A DNA stretch of 6,359 nt from Frankiaceae bacterium (GCA_030840545.1 JAVEEH010000347.1:1-6359), one strand, 5' to 3'. Shown: positions 1 to 6,234, counted from the stretch's first letter. Made by a program: numbers and translations. The notes: generated from the letters alone by a model not told the origin.

Positions 1-1236
1 GTCGAGAACCGCGTCTATGCCCGGACGTTGTCCGAGGCCGTCACCGAGGGCAAGGAGACGCTCGCCGAGGCGGGCGCCGACCTCGGCGACGTGCTGATCG
101 GCCGACTGGTCGAGCACCGCGTCCGCGAGGTGCGGGTGCGCAGCGTGCTCACCTGCGACTCGAAGGTCGGCATCTGCGCGCTCTGCTACGGCCGTTCGCT
201 GGCCACCGGCAAGCTCGTCGACGTCGGCGAGGCGGTCGGCATCATCGCTGCCCAGTCGATCGGCGAGCCGGGCACGCAGCTGACGATGCGGACGTTCCAC
301 ACCGGTGGTGTCGCGGGTGAGGACATCACCCACGGTCTGCCGCGTGTGGTCGAGCTGTTCGAGGCGCGTCAGCCCAAGGGCCGGGCGCCGATCAGCGAGG
401 TTGCCGGTCGGGTCACGGTCGAGGAGACCGACAAGACCGCGAAGCTCGTCGTCACCCCCGACGACGGCTCCGAGCCGGTCGAGTACCCGGTGCCGAAGCG
501 CATGCTGTCGTGGCGCTGGTACGACGCGGAGGCCGAGCGTTCACGCGGCCAGTGGCGTGTCGAGGAGGGTCAGCACGTCGAGGTCGGCGAGCAGCTTCAC
601 GCCGGCGCGGTCGACCCGCACGAGGTGCTGCGCATCCTCGGCCCGCGCGCCGTCCAGCTGCACCTCGTCAAGGAGGTGCAGGACGTCTACCGGTCGCAGG
701 GCGTGACGATCCACGACAAGCACATCGAGATCATCATCCGCCAGATGCTCAAGCGGGTGAACATCCTCGAGTCGGGGGAGACCGAGCTGCTGCCCGGTGA
801 GCTCGCCGAGCGTCCCAAGTTCGAGGAAGAGAACCGTCGGGTCGTCGCCGAAGGCGGCACCCCGGCAGCGGCGCGGCCGGTGCTGATGGGCATCACCAAG
901 GCGTCGCTGGCGACGGAGTCCTGGCTGTCGGCCGCTTCGTTCCAGGAGACGACCCGCGTCCTCACCGACGCGGCGATCCACGCCCGGAGTGACTCGTTGC
1001 TGGGCCTGAAGGAGAACGTCATCATCGGCAAGCTCATCCCGGCGGGCACCGGCATCAGCCGCTACCGCAACGTTCGGGTCGAGCCCACCGAGGAGGCGAA
1101 GGCCGCGGTCTACTCGATGACCGGCTACGAGGACGGGGACTACACCTTCGGGCAGGGCAGTGGCGAGGCCGTCCGGCTGGACGACTACGGCTACAACCAG
1201 CCAGGAGGCTACGACTACAACAGGGACTACAGGTAG
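1..1236 (+). CDS. rpoC: DNA-directed RNA polymerase subunit beta' (RpoC), C-terminal part, 5'-truncated by the window edge
   Basis: The reading frame is open from base 1 to the TAG at 1234-1236, giving 411 codons, roughly the last third of a protein of about 1300 residues. RpoC forms one side of the polymerase active-site cleft. Numbering from base 1, three cysteines of the second zinc site lie at residues 52, 59 and 62 (C-x6-C-x2-C); its fourth ligand must lie upstream. The trigger-loop region follows (GEAVGIIAAQSIGEPG, residues 76-91), with the catalytic Met96, Arg97 and His100 in LTMRTFHTGG. Next come the GLPRVVELFEAR segment, the beta'-specific C-terminal domains and the conserved ENVIIGKLIPAGTGI near the end. 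The last residues form a Tyr/Gly/Asp-rich tail, LDDYGYNQPGGYDYNRDYR, longer than the short end I recall in mycobacterial RpoC. The true start is outside the window, so an internal ATG at 28 is not the gene start. rpoB is expected upstream. Confidence 0.98.
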   Translation, partial: VENRVYARTLSEAVTEGKETLAEAGADLGDVLIGRLVEHRVREVRVRSVLTCDSKVGICALCYGRSLATGKLVDVGEAVGIIAAQSIGEPGTQLTMRTFHTGGVAGEDITHGLPRVVELFEARQPKGRAPISEVAGRVTVEETDKTAKLVVTPDDGSEPVEYPVPKRMLSWRWYDAEAERSRGQWRVEEGQHVEVGEQLHAGAVDPHEVLRILGPRAVQLHLVKEVQDVYRSQGVTIHDKHIEIIIRQMLKRVNILESGETELLPGELAERPKFEEENRRVVAEGGTPAAARPVLMGITKASLATESWLSAASFQETTRVLTDAAIHARSDSLLGLKENVIIGKLIPAGTGISRYRNVRVEPTEEAKAAVYSMTGYEDGDYTFGQGSGEAVRLDDYGYNQPGGYDYNRDYR

Positions 1237-1258
1237 TCGTCCGACCAAAGCGATGCAT

Positions 1259-1296
1259 GATGGCGGCGGTCACCCTTAGGGGTGGCCGCCGCCATC
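1259..1296 (+). terminator. Strong hairpin just after rpoC, probable terminator or mRNA 3'-end stabiliser
   Basis: Bases 1259-1275 pair with 1280-1296 over 17 consecutive pairs, including one G-U (1270/1285), around the loop TTAG (1276-1279). With a bulged T at 1258, three more pairs (1255-1257 with 1297-1299) can extend it. It begins 23 nt after the rpoC stop, where a rho-independent terminator would be expected. No T-tract follows; the next bases are GCGAGCGGGGG. U-less terminators of this kind are often proposed in actinomycetes, but read-through or a pure RNA-stability role is equally possible. No promoter is visible between the hairpin and the next gene, so that gene may depend on read-through from rpoBC. 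Confidence 0.72.
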
Positions 1297-1313
1297 TGCG
1301 AGCGGGGGAGTTC

Positions 1314-2387
1314 GTGCACGGAAGGCTTCGGCGCTTCGTCGTCGCGAGTGTGGTGAGCGTTGGCGTGCTCGGCGCGGTCGGGCTGTTGCCGGCCCCGACG
1401 AGTCGCGTTGCCGTGCGGCCGGTCGCCGGCACCGTCAAGACACTCACCATCGCGGCCATCGGCGACACCATCCTCGGCAACACGCCCAACCTGCCGTCTG
1501 ATCCGCGGCACTACTTCTCCGGCATCGGCCGGCAGCTGCGCAACGGCACCCAGCTGGTGTTCGCCAACCTCGAGGGCACGCTGACCACGCAGTCGCACAG
1601 CAAGTGCGGGCCCTCGTCGTCGAACTGCTTCGCGTTCCGCAACCCGCCGAGCTTCGCCAACGCGTTCGCGGCCGCAGGGTTCACCGTCTTGAACGATGCC
1701 AACAACCACTCCCACGACTTCGGCCAAGCGGGCCTCGACCAGACCGTCAGCTCGATCCACGCGGCAGGGATGGCTCAGACCGGACTGCCTCACCAGGTCA
1801 CCTACGTCAAGGCCGCGGGGCTGCGGGTGGCGGTGCTCGGCTTCGCGCCCTACGGCGACACCGCCAACATGCTCGACCTCTCGACAGCGGCCGACATGAT
1901 CCGGCGGGCGCACCGCCACGCCGACGTCGTCATGGTCTACATGCACGCCGGGGCGGAGGGCAGCAACGCCGACCACGTCACCGGCCAGGAGGAGTACTAC
2001 CTGGGCGAGGACCGTGGCAACGCGCAGCGGTTCGCGCACCTCGCGATCCGGTCCGGCGCCTCGCTGGTGATCGGCAGCGGGCCGCACGTGTTGCGCGGGA
2101 TGGAGTTCTACCGCCGCCACCTGATCGCCTACAGCCTCGCCAACTCCGCCAACTACCACAACTTCTCGAACTCAGGCGTCCTCGCCGACTCCGCCGTCCT
2201 GCGCGTGACGCTCGCGCCGTCGGGCGCGTTCCGGACCGGTCAGCTGATCAGCGTGCGGCTCGCCGACGCGGGCCGGCCCACGCTCGGTGGCGACTCCATC
2301 TCGTTCGTCCGCCGGCTGTCCAAGGACGACTTCGGCACCCACGCCGCGCGGCTGTCGCGCCACGGTGTCATCCGTCGACCCGCCTGA
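1314..2387 (+). CDS. Exported CapA-family (poly-gamma-glutamate/capsule type) metallophosphatase-fold protein
   Basis: This gene encodes 357 residues from the GTG at 1314. The N-terminus has an Arg-rich n-region (HGRLRR) and a hydrophobic stretch at residues 8-25, so it is exported or membrane-anchored; there is no lipobox and only a weak RR. The CapA/PGA_cap domain starts near residue 44 and keeps the family motifs: GDTILGN (50-56), ANLEG (84-88), NDANNHSHDFG (127-137), MHAGAE (210-215) and GSGPHVLRGMEFY (254-266), then AYSLANS (272-278). The usual HWG and SLGNF forms are altered to HAG and SLANS. Cys98 and Cys105 flank a short loop and could form a disulfide. CapA relatives act in poly-gamma-glutamate or capsule assembly at the cell surface, but no capB/capC partners are visible, so the substrate is unknown. 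The GTG has GGGGGAG just upstream (1304-1310). An in-frame ATG at 1257 would add 19 residues but lies in the post-rpoC hairpin and lacks a good ribosome site. Confidence 0.85.
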   Translation: MHGRLRRFVVASVVSVGVLGAVGLLPAPTSRVAVRPVAGTVKTLTIAAIGDTILGNTPNLPSDPRHYFSGIGRQLRNGTQLVFANLEGTLTTQSHSKCGPSSSNCFAFRNPPSFANAFAAAGFTVLNDANNHSHDFGQAGLDQTVSSIHAAGMAQTGLPHQVTYVKAAGLRVAVLGFAPYGDTANMLDLSTAADMIRRAHRHADVVMVYMHAGAEGSNADHVTGQEEYYLGEDRGNAQRFAHLAIRSGASLVIGSGPHVLRGMEFYRRHLIAYSLANSANYHNFSNSGVLADSAVLRVTLAPSGAFRTGQLISVRLADAGRPTLGGDSISFVRRLSKDDFGTHAARLSRHGVIRRPA

Positions 2388-2946
2388 CGCAGCGCTCGAG
2401 CTCGGCGTAGGCGGCGGTGAGCGCCGGCTGCTGGTAGTGCGCGTTGAGCCCGCTCGGGTTGGGCAGCACCCACACGCCGACGCCCTCGAACAGCTCCGAC
2501 TGTGGCCCGACCACGGCCCGGCGCCGGTCGAAGGCCACCCGGTAGGCCGAGACGCCGAGGAAGGCGACGTACGTCGGACGCGCCTGCCGGAGGAGGCCGG
2601 CGACGGCCGCGAGGCCGGCCCTCATCTCGTCATCGTGCAGCTCGTCGGCCCGGGCGGTCGCGCGGGCGACAAGGTTGGTGATCCCGAGCCCGGCGGCGGC
2701 GATCGCGGCGGTGTCGTCCGGCGCCAGCAGCCGGTCGGTGAACCCGGCTTCGAACAGCGTCCGCCACAGCCGGTTCCCGGGCCGGGCGAAGTGCCGGCCG
2801 GACCAGCCGGAGTAGAGCGACGGGTTGATCCCGACCAGGAGGATCCGCATGCCGGGCCCGACGAGGTCGGGGATGACTGCGCCGTAGGCTGCCTGCAGGT
2901 CCGCAGCGGTCGGGCGAGCCGTCCGGTCCGAGCGTGGGGGTGGCAT
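2368..2946 (-). CDS. mug: Family 2 (Mug/TDG-type) G:U/T mismatch-specific DNA glycosylase
   Basis: Read on the minus strand from the ATG at 2946-2944, this gene gives 192 residues, slightly longer than E. coli Mug. Mug/TDG enzymes excise uracil and related bases opposite guanine, leaving an abasic site for base-excision repair. Both signature motifs are present: motif 1 LLVGINPSLYSG (residues 36-47), where Asn41 matches the water-activating Asn of Mug (GINPG), and motif 2 NPSGLNAHYQ (163-172), the minor-groove wedge loop. The typical GRHFARPGNRLW stretch (50-61) lies between them. The frame stays open upstream to 3126, but that part looks unlike the family, so the ATG at 2946 is preferred. 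A GTG seven codons earlier is an alternative. The only ribosome-site-like sequence is a weak GGGGCGG before the ATG. The 3' end overlaps the convergent CapA-like gene by 20 bp. No confident minus-strand promoter is visible. Confidence 0.92.
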   Translation of the reverse strand: MPPPRSDRTARPTAADLQAAYGAVIPDLVGPGMRILLVGINPSLYSGWSGRHFARPGNRLWRTLFEAGFTDRLLAPDDTAAIAAAGLGITNLVARATARADELHDDEMRAGLAAVAGLLRQARPTYVAFLGVSAYRVAFDRRRAVVGPQSELFEGVGVWVLPNPSGLNAHYQQPALTAAYAELERCVRRVDG

Positions 2947-2958
2947 AGCCGCCCCAGT

Positions 2959-2974
2959 TTCCGACACGTCGGGA
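2959..2974. promoter_or_regulatory. Imperfect palindrome just upstream of mug, possible operator
   Basis: CCGAC-AC-GTCGG (2961-2972) is a perfect 5-bp inverted repeat around two central bases; a G-U and a T-A pair extend it to 2959-2974. It lies 13 to 28 bases before the mug ATG on the minus strand and about 25 bp upstream of the -35 box of the rightward rpsL promoter, so a bound protein could affect either gene. Short palindromes are common in GC-rich DNA, and this does not match the TCGAAC-N4-GTTCGA type actinobacterial SOS box. Confidence 0.25.
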
Positions 2975-2997
2975 ATCAGGAGCTTCGCGGCCTGGTT

Positions 2998-3027
2998 TTG
3001 ACCGGTGGACGCGGACCCGGCTAAGGT
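2998..3027 (+). promoter_or_regulatory. Probable housekeeping-sigma promoter of the str operon
   Basis: A -35 box TTGACC (2998-3003) is followed after 18 bp by a -10 box TAAGGT (3022-3027). This is close to the TTGAC/TANNNT pattern of actinobacterial principal-sigma promoters and the best match I see between mug and rpsL. Transcription should start near 3032-3036, leaving about 237 nt of untranslated leader before rpsL. It points away from mug, so the two genes are divergent. Confidence 0.72.
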
Positions 3028-3033
3028 GTCCGC

Positions 3034-3270
3034 TTGTGCCTGGAGGCGATCCAGGCATCCCGGCGCGTCCGTGACCGACCTGCCCGCCTCATCAGGCGCA
3101 GGGTCGGGCTGGGCGCCGGCCACCACCTCCTATCTCGGCGGGAAATCCGCCCGGGGCGGAGCGCGGGCTGGGCGACACGCCCGACCGCGTGGGTGGGCGA
3201 CACTGGGTGAAAAGGCGCAACTGAACAGCGGATGTCACGACAGGCTTCACAGACGACAGGAGTACGGCGA
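3034..3270 (+). promoter_or_regulatory. Long, structured 5' leader of the rpsL-rpsG-fusA(-tuf) mRNA
   Basis: No convincing gene occupies this stretch, but it holds several potential RNA stems. TGCCTGG/CCAGGCA forms a perfect 7-bp hairpin at 3037-3057 near the predicted 5' end. A bulged hairpin of about 13 pairs spans 3075-3107 with loop CATC. At 3137-3159 the segment CCGCC (3147-3151) can pair either with the preceding GGCGG (3137-3141) or the following GGCGG (3155-3159), so the two stems exclude each other. A weaker, interrupted stem spans about 3179-3198. Two direct repeats are present: TGGGCGACAC at 3169-3178 and 3194-3203, and ACGACAGG at 3237-3244 and 3253-3260. This suggests post-transcriptional control, but I recognise no known riboswitch or ribosomal-protein leader. 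Confidence 0.45.
3258..3262 (+). promoter_or_regulatory. Ribosome binding site that fixes the rpsL start
   Basis: AGGAG lies 8 nt before the GTG at 3271. The upstream in-frame ATG at 3232 has no comparable site at a suitable distance. This supports the GTG as the start and excludes the 13-residue N-terminal extension. Confidence 0.88.
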
Positions 3271-3645
3271 GTGCCCACGATCTCTCAGCTGGTCCGCAAG
3301 GGTCGGCAGGACAAGATCGGCAAGACCAAGACGCCGGCGCTGAAAGGCAGCCCGCAGCGTCGTGGTGTCTGCACGCGCGTCTACACGACGACGCCGAAGA
3401 AGCCGAACTCCGCGCTCCGCAAGGTCGCCCGCGTGCGCCTGACGACCGGTGTCGAGGTGACCGCCTACATCCCCGGCGTCGGCCACAACCTCCAGGAGCA
3501 CTCGATCGTGCTCGTCCGCGGCGGCCGGGTGAAGGACCTCCCCGGGGTCCGTTACAAGATCATCCGCGGCTCGCTCGACACCCAGGGTGTCCGCGGCCGC
3601 AAGCAGGCGCGCAGCCGCTACGGCGCGAAGAAGGAGAAGGGCTAA
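3271..3645 (+). CDS. rpsL: 30S ribosomal protein S12
   Basis: This gene encodes 124 residues, the usual S12 length, from a GTG start giving the standard N-terminus MPTISQLVRKGR. S12 sits at the decoding centre of the small subunit and influences tRNA selection accuracy. The decoding loops are intact: TTPKKPNSA carries Lys43, and GGRVKDLPGVRY carries Lys88 and Asp89 (the residue methylthiolated in many bacteria). Lys43 and Lys88 are the classic streptomycin-resistance positions, and both have the wild-type, drug-sensitive residue here. The basic C-terminus RSRYGAKKEKG is also typical. It is the first gene of the str operon, behind a long leader, and its TAA overlaps the rpsG ATG in TAATG, which points to translational coupling. 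Confidence 0.99.
   Translation: MPTISQLVRKGRQDKIGKTKTPALKGSPQRRGVCTRVYTTTPKKPNSALRKVARVRLTTGVEVTAYIPGVGHNLQEHSIVLVRGGRVKDLPGVRYKIIRGSLDTQGVRGRKQARSRYGAKKEKG
3631..3636 (+). promoter_or_regulatory. Ribosome binding site of rpsG inside the end of rpsL
   Basis: AAGGAG lies within the last rpsL codons, 8 nt before the rpsG ATG at 3645. Ribosomes ending rpsL on the overlapping TAATG can restart directly on rpsG. Confidence 0.8.
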
Positions 3646-4115
3646 TGCCTCGCAAAGGTCCTGCTCCCAAGCACCCGGTCATCATCGACCCGGTGTTCGG
3701 CTCGCCCGTCGTCACATCGCTGGTCAACAAGGTGCTCCTGCGCGGCAAGCGCTCGCTCGCGCAGAAGATCGTCTACGAAGCGCTCGAGGGCTGTCGCCAG
3801 AAGACCGGCACCGACCCCGTCGTGACGCTCAAGCGTGCGCTCGACAACGTCAAGCCGGCGATCGAGGTCAAGAGCCGCCGCGTCGGTGGCGCCACCTACC
3901 AGGTGCCGGTCGAGGTCAAGCCCGGCCGCAGCACCACCCTCGCGCTGCGCTGGCTGGTCAGCTACAGCCGGCAGCGGCGTGAGAAGACCATGACCGAGCG
4001 GCTCATGAACGAGCTCCTCGACGCGAGCAACGGCCTCGGCGCCAGCGTCAAGCGGCGCGAGGACACCCACAAGATGGCGGAGTCCAACAAGGCCTTCGCC
4101 CACTACCGCTGGTGA
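3645..4115 (+). CDS. rpsG: 30S ribosomal protein S7
   Basis: This gene encodes 156 residues, the standard bacterial S7 length. S7 is a primary 16S rRNA binder that nucleates assembly of the 30S head and lines the E site. The N-terminus MPRKGPAPKHPVI, the NKVLLRGKRSLAQKIVYEAL helix region (28-47), the beta-ribbon EVKSRRVGGATYQVPVEV (74-91) and the C-terminal end HKMAESNKAFAHYRW (142-156) all fit the family. The ATG overlaps the rpsL stop by one base. The fusA start follows the TGA at once. In E. coli, S7 represses its operon by binding the rpsL-rpsG spacer; that spacer does not exist here, so any autoregulation would need another site. Confidence 0.99.
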   Translation: MPRKGPAPKHPVIIDPVFGSPVVTSLVNKVLLRGKRSLAQKIVYEALEGCRQKTGTDPVVTLKRALDNVKPAIEVKSRRVGGATYQVPVEVKPGRSTTLALRWLVSYSRQRREKTMTERLMNELLDASNGLGASVKRREDTHKMAESNKAFAHYRW

Positions 4116-4116
4116 T

Positions 4117-6234
4117 TTGACGACTGTGACTACTGACGTACAGGTGGCTCTCGCCAAGGTCCGCAACATCGGGATCATGGCGCACATCGACGCGGGCAAA
4201 ACCACGACGACCGAGCGGATCCTCTATTACACGGGGGTCAACTACAAGATCGGTGAGGTCCACGACGGGGCCGCCACGATGGACTGGATGCCGCAGGAGC
4301 AGGAGCGTGGCATCACGATCACCTCCGCCGCCACGAAGTGCGAGTGGAACGGTCACACGATCAACATCATCGACACCCCCGGTCACGTCGACTTCACGGT
4401 CGAGGTGGAGCGCTCGCTGCGGGTGCTCGACGGGGCCGTCGCCGTTTTCGACGCGGTCGCCGGCGTCGAGCCGCAGAGTGAGACCGTCTGGCGCCAGGCC
4501 GACCGCTACCACGTCCCGCGCATCGGGTTCGTCAACAAGATGGACCGGGTCGGCGCAGAGTTCCACCGCACCGTCGACATGATGATCACCCGGCTCGCCG
4601 CGACCCCGCTCGTGCTGCAGCTGCCGTGGGGCGTCGAGAGCGACTTCCGCGGTGTCATCGACCTCGTGCAGAAGAAGGCCCTGCTGTGGCAGGACGACGC
4701 GAAGGGCGAGGAGTACGACACCGTCGACATCCCGGCCGACCACCAGGAAGCCGCCCGCGAGTGGCGCGACAAGCTGCTCGAGACGATCGCCGAGAACGAC
4801 GACGAGGTCATGGAGCTCTACCTCGAGGGCCAGGAGCCCAGCGAGGAGCAGCTCAAGGCCGCGATCCGCCGCGCGACGATCGCCGGCAAGATCAACCCGG
4901 TGCTGTGCGGCACGGCGTTCAAGAACAAGGGCGTCCAGCCGCTGCTCGACGCGGTGGTCGACTTCCTGCCGAGTCCGCTCGACGTGCCGGCGATCCAGGG
5001 CCACGCGGTCGGCAACGAGGACGAGGTCATCGAGCGCCACGCCGACGAGAGCGAGCCGTTCGCCGCGCTCGCCTTCAAGATCATGAGCGACCCGCACCTC
5101 GGCAAGCTCACCTACATCCGCGTCTACTCCGGCAAGATCGAGTCCGGCACCGCGGTCGTCAACTCGACCAAGGGCAAGAAGGAGCGGATCGGCAAGATCT
5201 ACCAGATGCACGCCAACCACCGCGAGGAGCGGGCGGGCACGGGTGCAGGGCAGATCGTCGCCGTCCAGGGCCTCAAGGACACGACCACCGGCGACACCCT
5301 GAGCGACACCGCTCACCCGGTGATCCTCGAGTCGATGAACTTCCCGGCGCCGGTGATCCACGTGGCGATCGAGCCCAAGACCAAGTCCGACCAGGAGAAG
5401 CTCGGCGTCGCCATCCAGCGCCTCGCCGAGGAGGACCCGACGTTCCAGGTCCGCACCGACGAGGAGACCGGCCAGACGATCATCGCGGGCATGGGCGAGC
5501 TCCACCTCGAGGTGCTGGTCGACCGCATGAAGCGCGAGTTCAAGGTCGAGGCCAACGTCGGCCGTCCGCAGGTGGCCTACCGCGAGACGATCCGCAAGAA
5601 GGTCGAGAAGGTCGACTACACCCACAAGAAGCAGACCGGTGGGTCCGGCCAGTTCGCCAAGGTGCAGATCGACCTCGAGCCGACCCACGCCGACGGCGAG
5701 GACGGCGGCGGCGGCTACGAGTTCGTCAACAAGGTCACGGGTGGCCGCATCCCGCGGGAGTACATCCCGGCCGTCGACGCGGGCTGCCAGGAAGCCATGG
5801 AGTTCGGCGTGCTCGCCGGCTACCCGATGGTCGACATCAAGGTGACGTTGCAGGACGGCGCCTACCACGAGGTCGACTCCTCCGAGCTCGCCTTCAAGAT
5901 CGCCGGTTCCATGGTGTTCAAACAGGCGGCCCGCCAGGCGGACCCCGTGCTCATGGAGCCGATGATGTCCGTCGAGGTCACGACCCCCGAGGACTTCATG
6001 GGCGACGTGATCGGCGACATCAACTCCCGGCGCGGGCAGATGCAGGCCATGGACGAGCGCGCAGGCGCCCGGGTCATCAGGGCTGTCGTGCCCCTGTCGG
6101 AGATGTTCGGCTATGTCGGTGACCTCCGGTCACGGACCCAGGGCCGGGCGAGCTACAGCATGCAGTTCGACTCCTACGCCGAGGTCCCCTCGAACGTAGC
6201 CAAAGAAATCATCGCGAAGGCGCACGGCGAGTAG
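4117..6234 (+). CDS. fusA: Translation elongation factor G
   Basis: This gene encodes 705 residues from the TTG at 4117, close to the normal EF-G size. EF-G is the GTPase that drives ribosomal translocation and works with RRF in ribosome recycling. GTP-binding motifs: AHIDAGKT (22-29), RGITIT with the switch I Thr (64-69), DTPGH (86-90), NKMD (140-143) and CGTAFKN (264-270). Domains II to V follow without a break, including GGRIPREYIPAVDAG in domain IV and the conserved FGYVGDLRSRTQGRASYSM near the end. A short Gly/Asp-rich insert, ADGEDGGGGYEFVNKV, lies in domain IV. The start is uncertain: TTG at 4117 is 1 nt after the rpsG stop, but its GGTGA (4111-4115) is too close. GTG at 4126 sits 10 nt after the same GGTGA and is a good alternative; GTG at 4144 is also possible. 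All residues that define the family lie downstream of these choices. Confidence 0.98.
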   Translation: MTTVTTDVQVALAKVRNIGIMAHIDAGKTTTTERILYYTGVNYKIGEVHDGAATMDWMPQEQERGITITSAATKCEWNGHTINIIDTPGHVDFTVEVERSLRVLDGAVAVFDAVAGVEPQSETVWRQADRYHVPRIGFVNKMDRVGAEFHRTVDMMITRLAATPLVLQLPWGVESDFRGVIDLVQKKALLWQDDAKGEEYDTVDIPADHQEAAREWRDKLLETIAENDDEVMELYLEGQEPSEEQLKAAIRRATIAGKINPVLCGTAFKNKGVQPLLDAVVDFLPSPLDVPAIQGHAVGNEDEVIERHADESEPFAALAFKIMSDPHLGKLTYIRVYSGKIESGTAVVNSTKGKKERIGKIYQMHANHREERAGTGAGQIVAVQGLKDTTTGDTLSDTAHPVILESMNFPAPVIHVAIEPKTKSDQEKLGVAIQRLAEEDPTFQVRTDEETGQTIIAGMGELHLEVLVDRMKREFKVEANVGRPQVAYRETIRKKVEKVDYTHKKQTGGSGQFAKVQIDLEPTHADGEDGGGGYEFVNKVTGGRIPREYIPAVDAGCQEAMEFGVLAGYPMVDIKVTLQDGAYHEVDSSELAFKIAGSMVFKQAARQADPVLMEPMMSVEVTTPEDFMGDVIGDINSRRGQMQAMDERAGARVIRAVVPLSEMFGYVGDLRSRTQGRASYSMQFDSYAEVPSNVAKEIIAKAHGE

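Noticed and set aside
1203..1208. AGGAGG inside the end of rpoC, as a possible ribosome site for the next gene
   Set aside because: No start codon lies at the right distance; the nearest in-frame ATG of the next gene is about 50 bases downstream. It encodes part of the PGG in the RpoC tail.
1227..2159. Minus-strand open frame of about 310 codons opposite the CapA-like gene
   Set aside because: Its composition is repetitive and domain-free, while the plus-strand frame carries all the CapA motifs and a signal sequence.
2947..3126. N-terminal extension of the Mug protein by 60 codons
   Set aside because: The extension does not look like the family and would run through the rpsL promoter; the ATG at 2946 leaves a complete Mug domain.
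3232..3270. Alternative rpsL start at the ATG 3232
   Set aside because: It adds 13 residues not seen in S12, lacks a suitably spaced ribosome site, and the GTG at 3271 gives the standard N-terminus behind AGGAG.
3005..3343. Plus-strand frame of 112 codons covering the rpsL leader and running into rpsL
   Set aside because: Its start lies upstream of the predicted transcription start, it has no ribosome site, it overlaps rpsL in another frame and its sequence resembles nothing I know.
4048..5868. Long open frame of about 606 codons on the minus strand opposite fusA
   Set aside because: It is the antisense shadow of a GC-rich gene: low-complexity Leu/Val/Asp/Arg composition, no recognisable domain, and fusA on the plus strand is certain.
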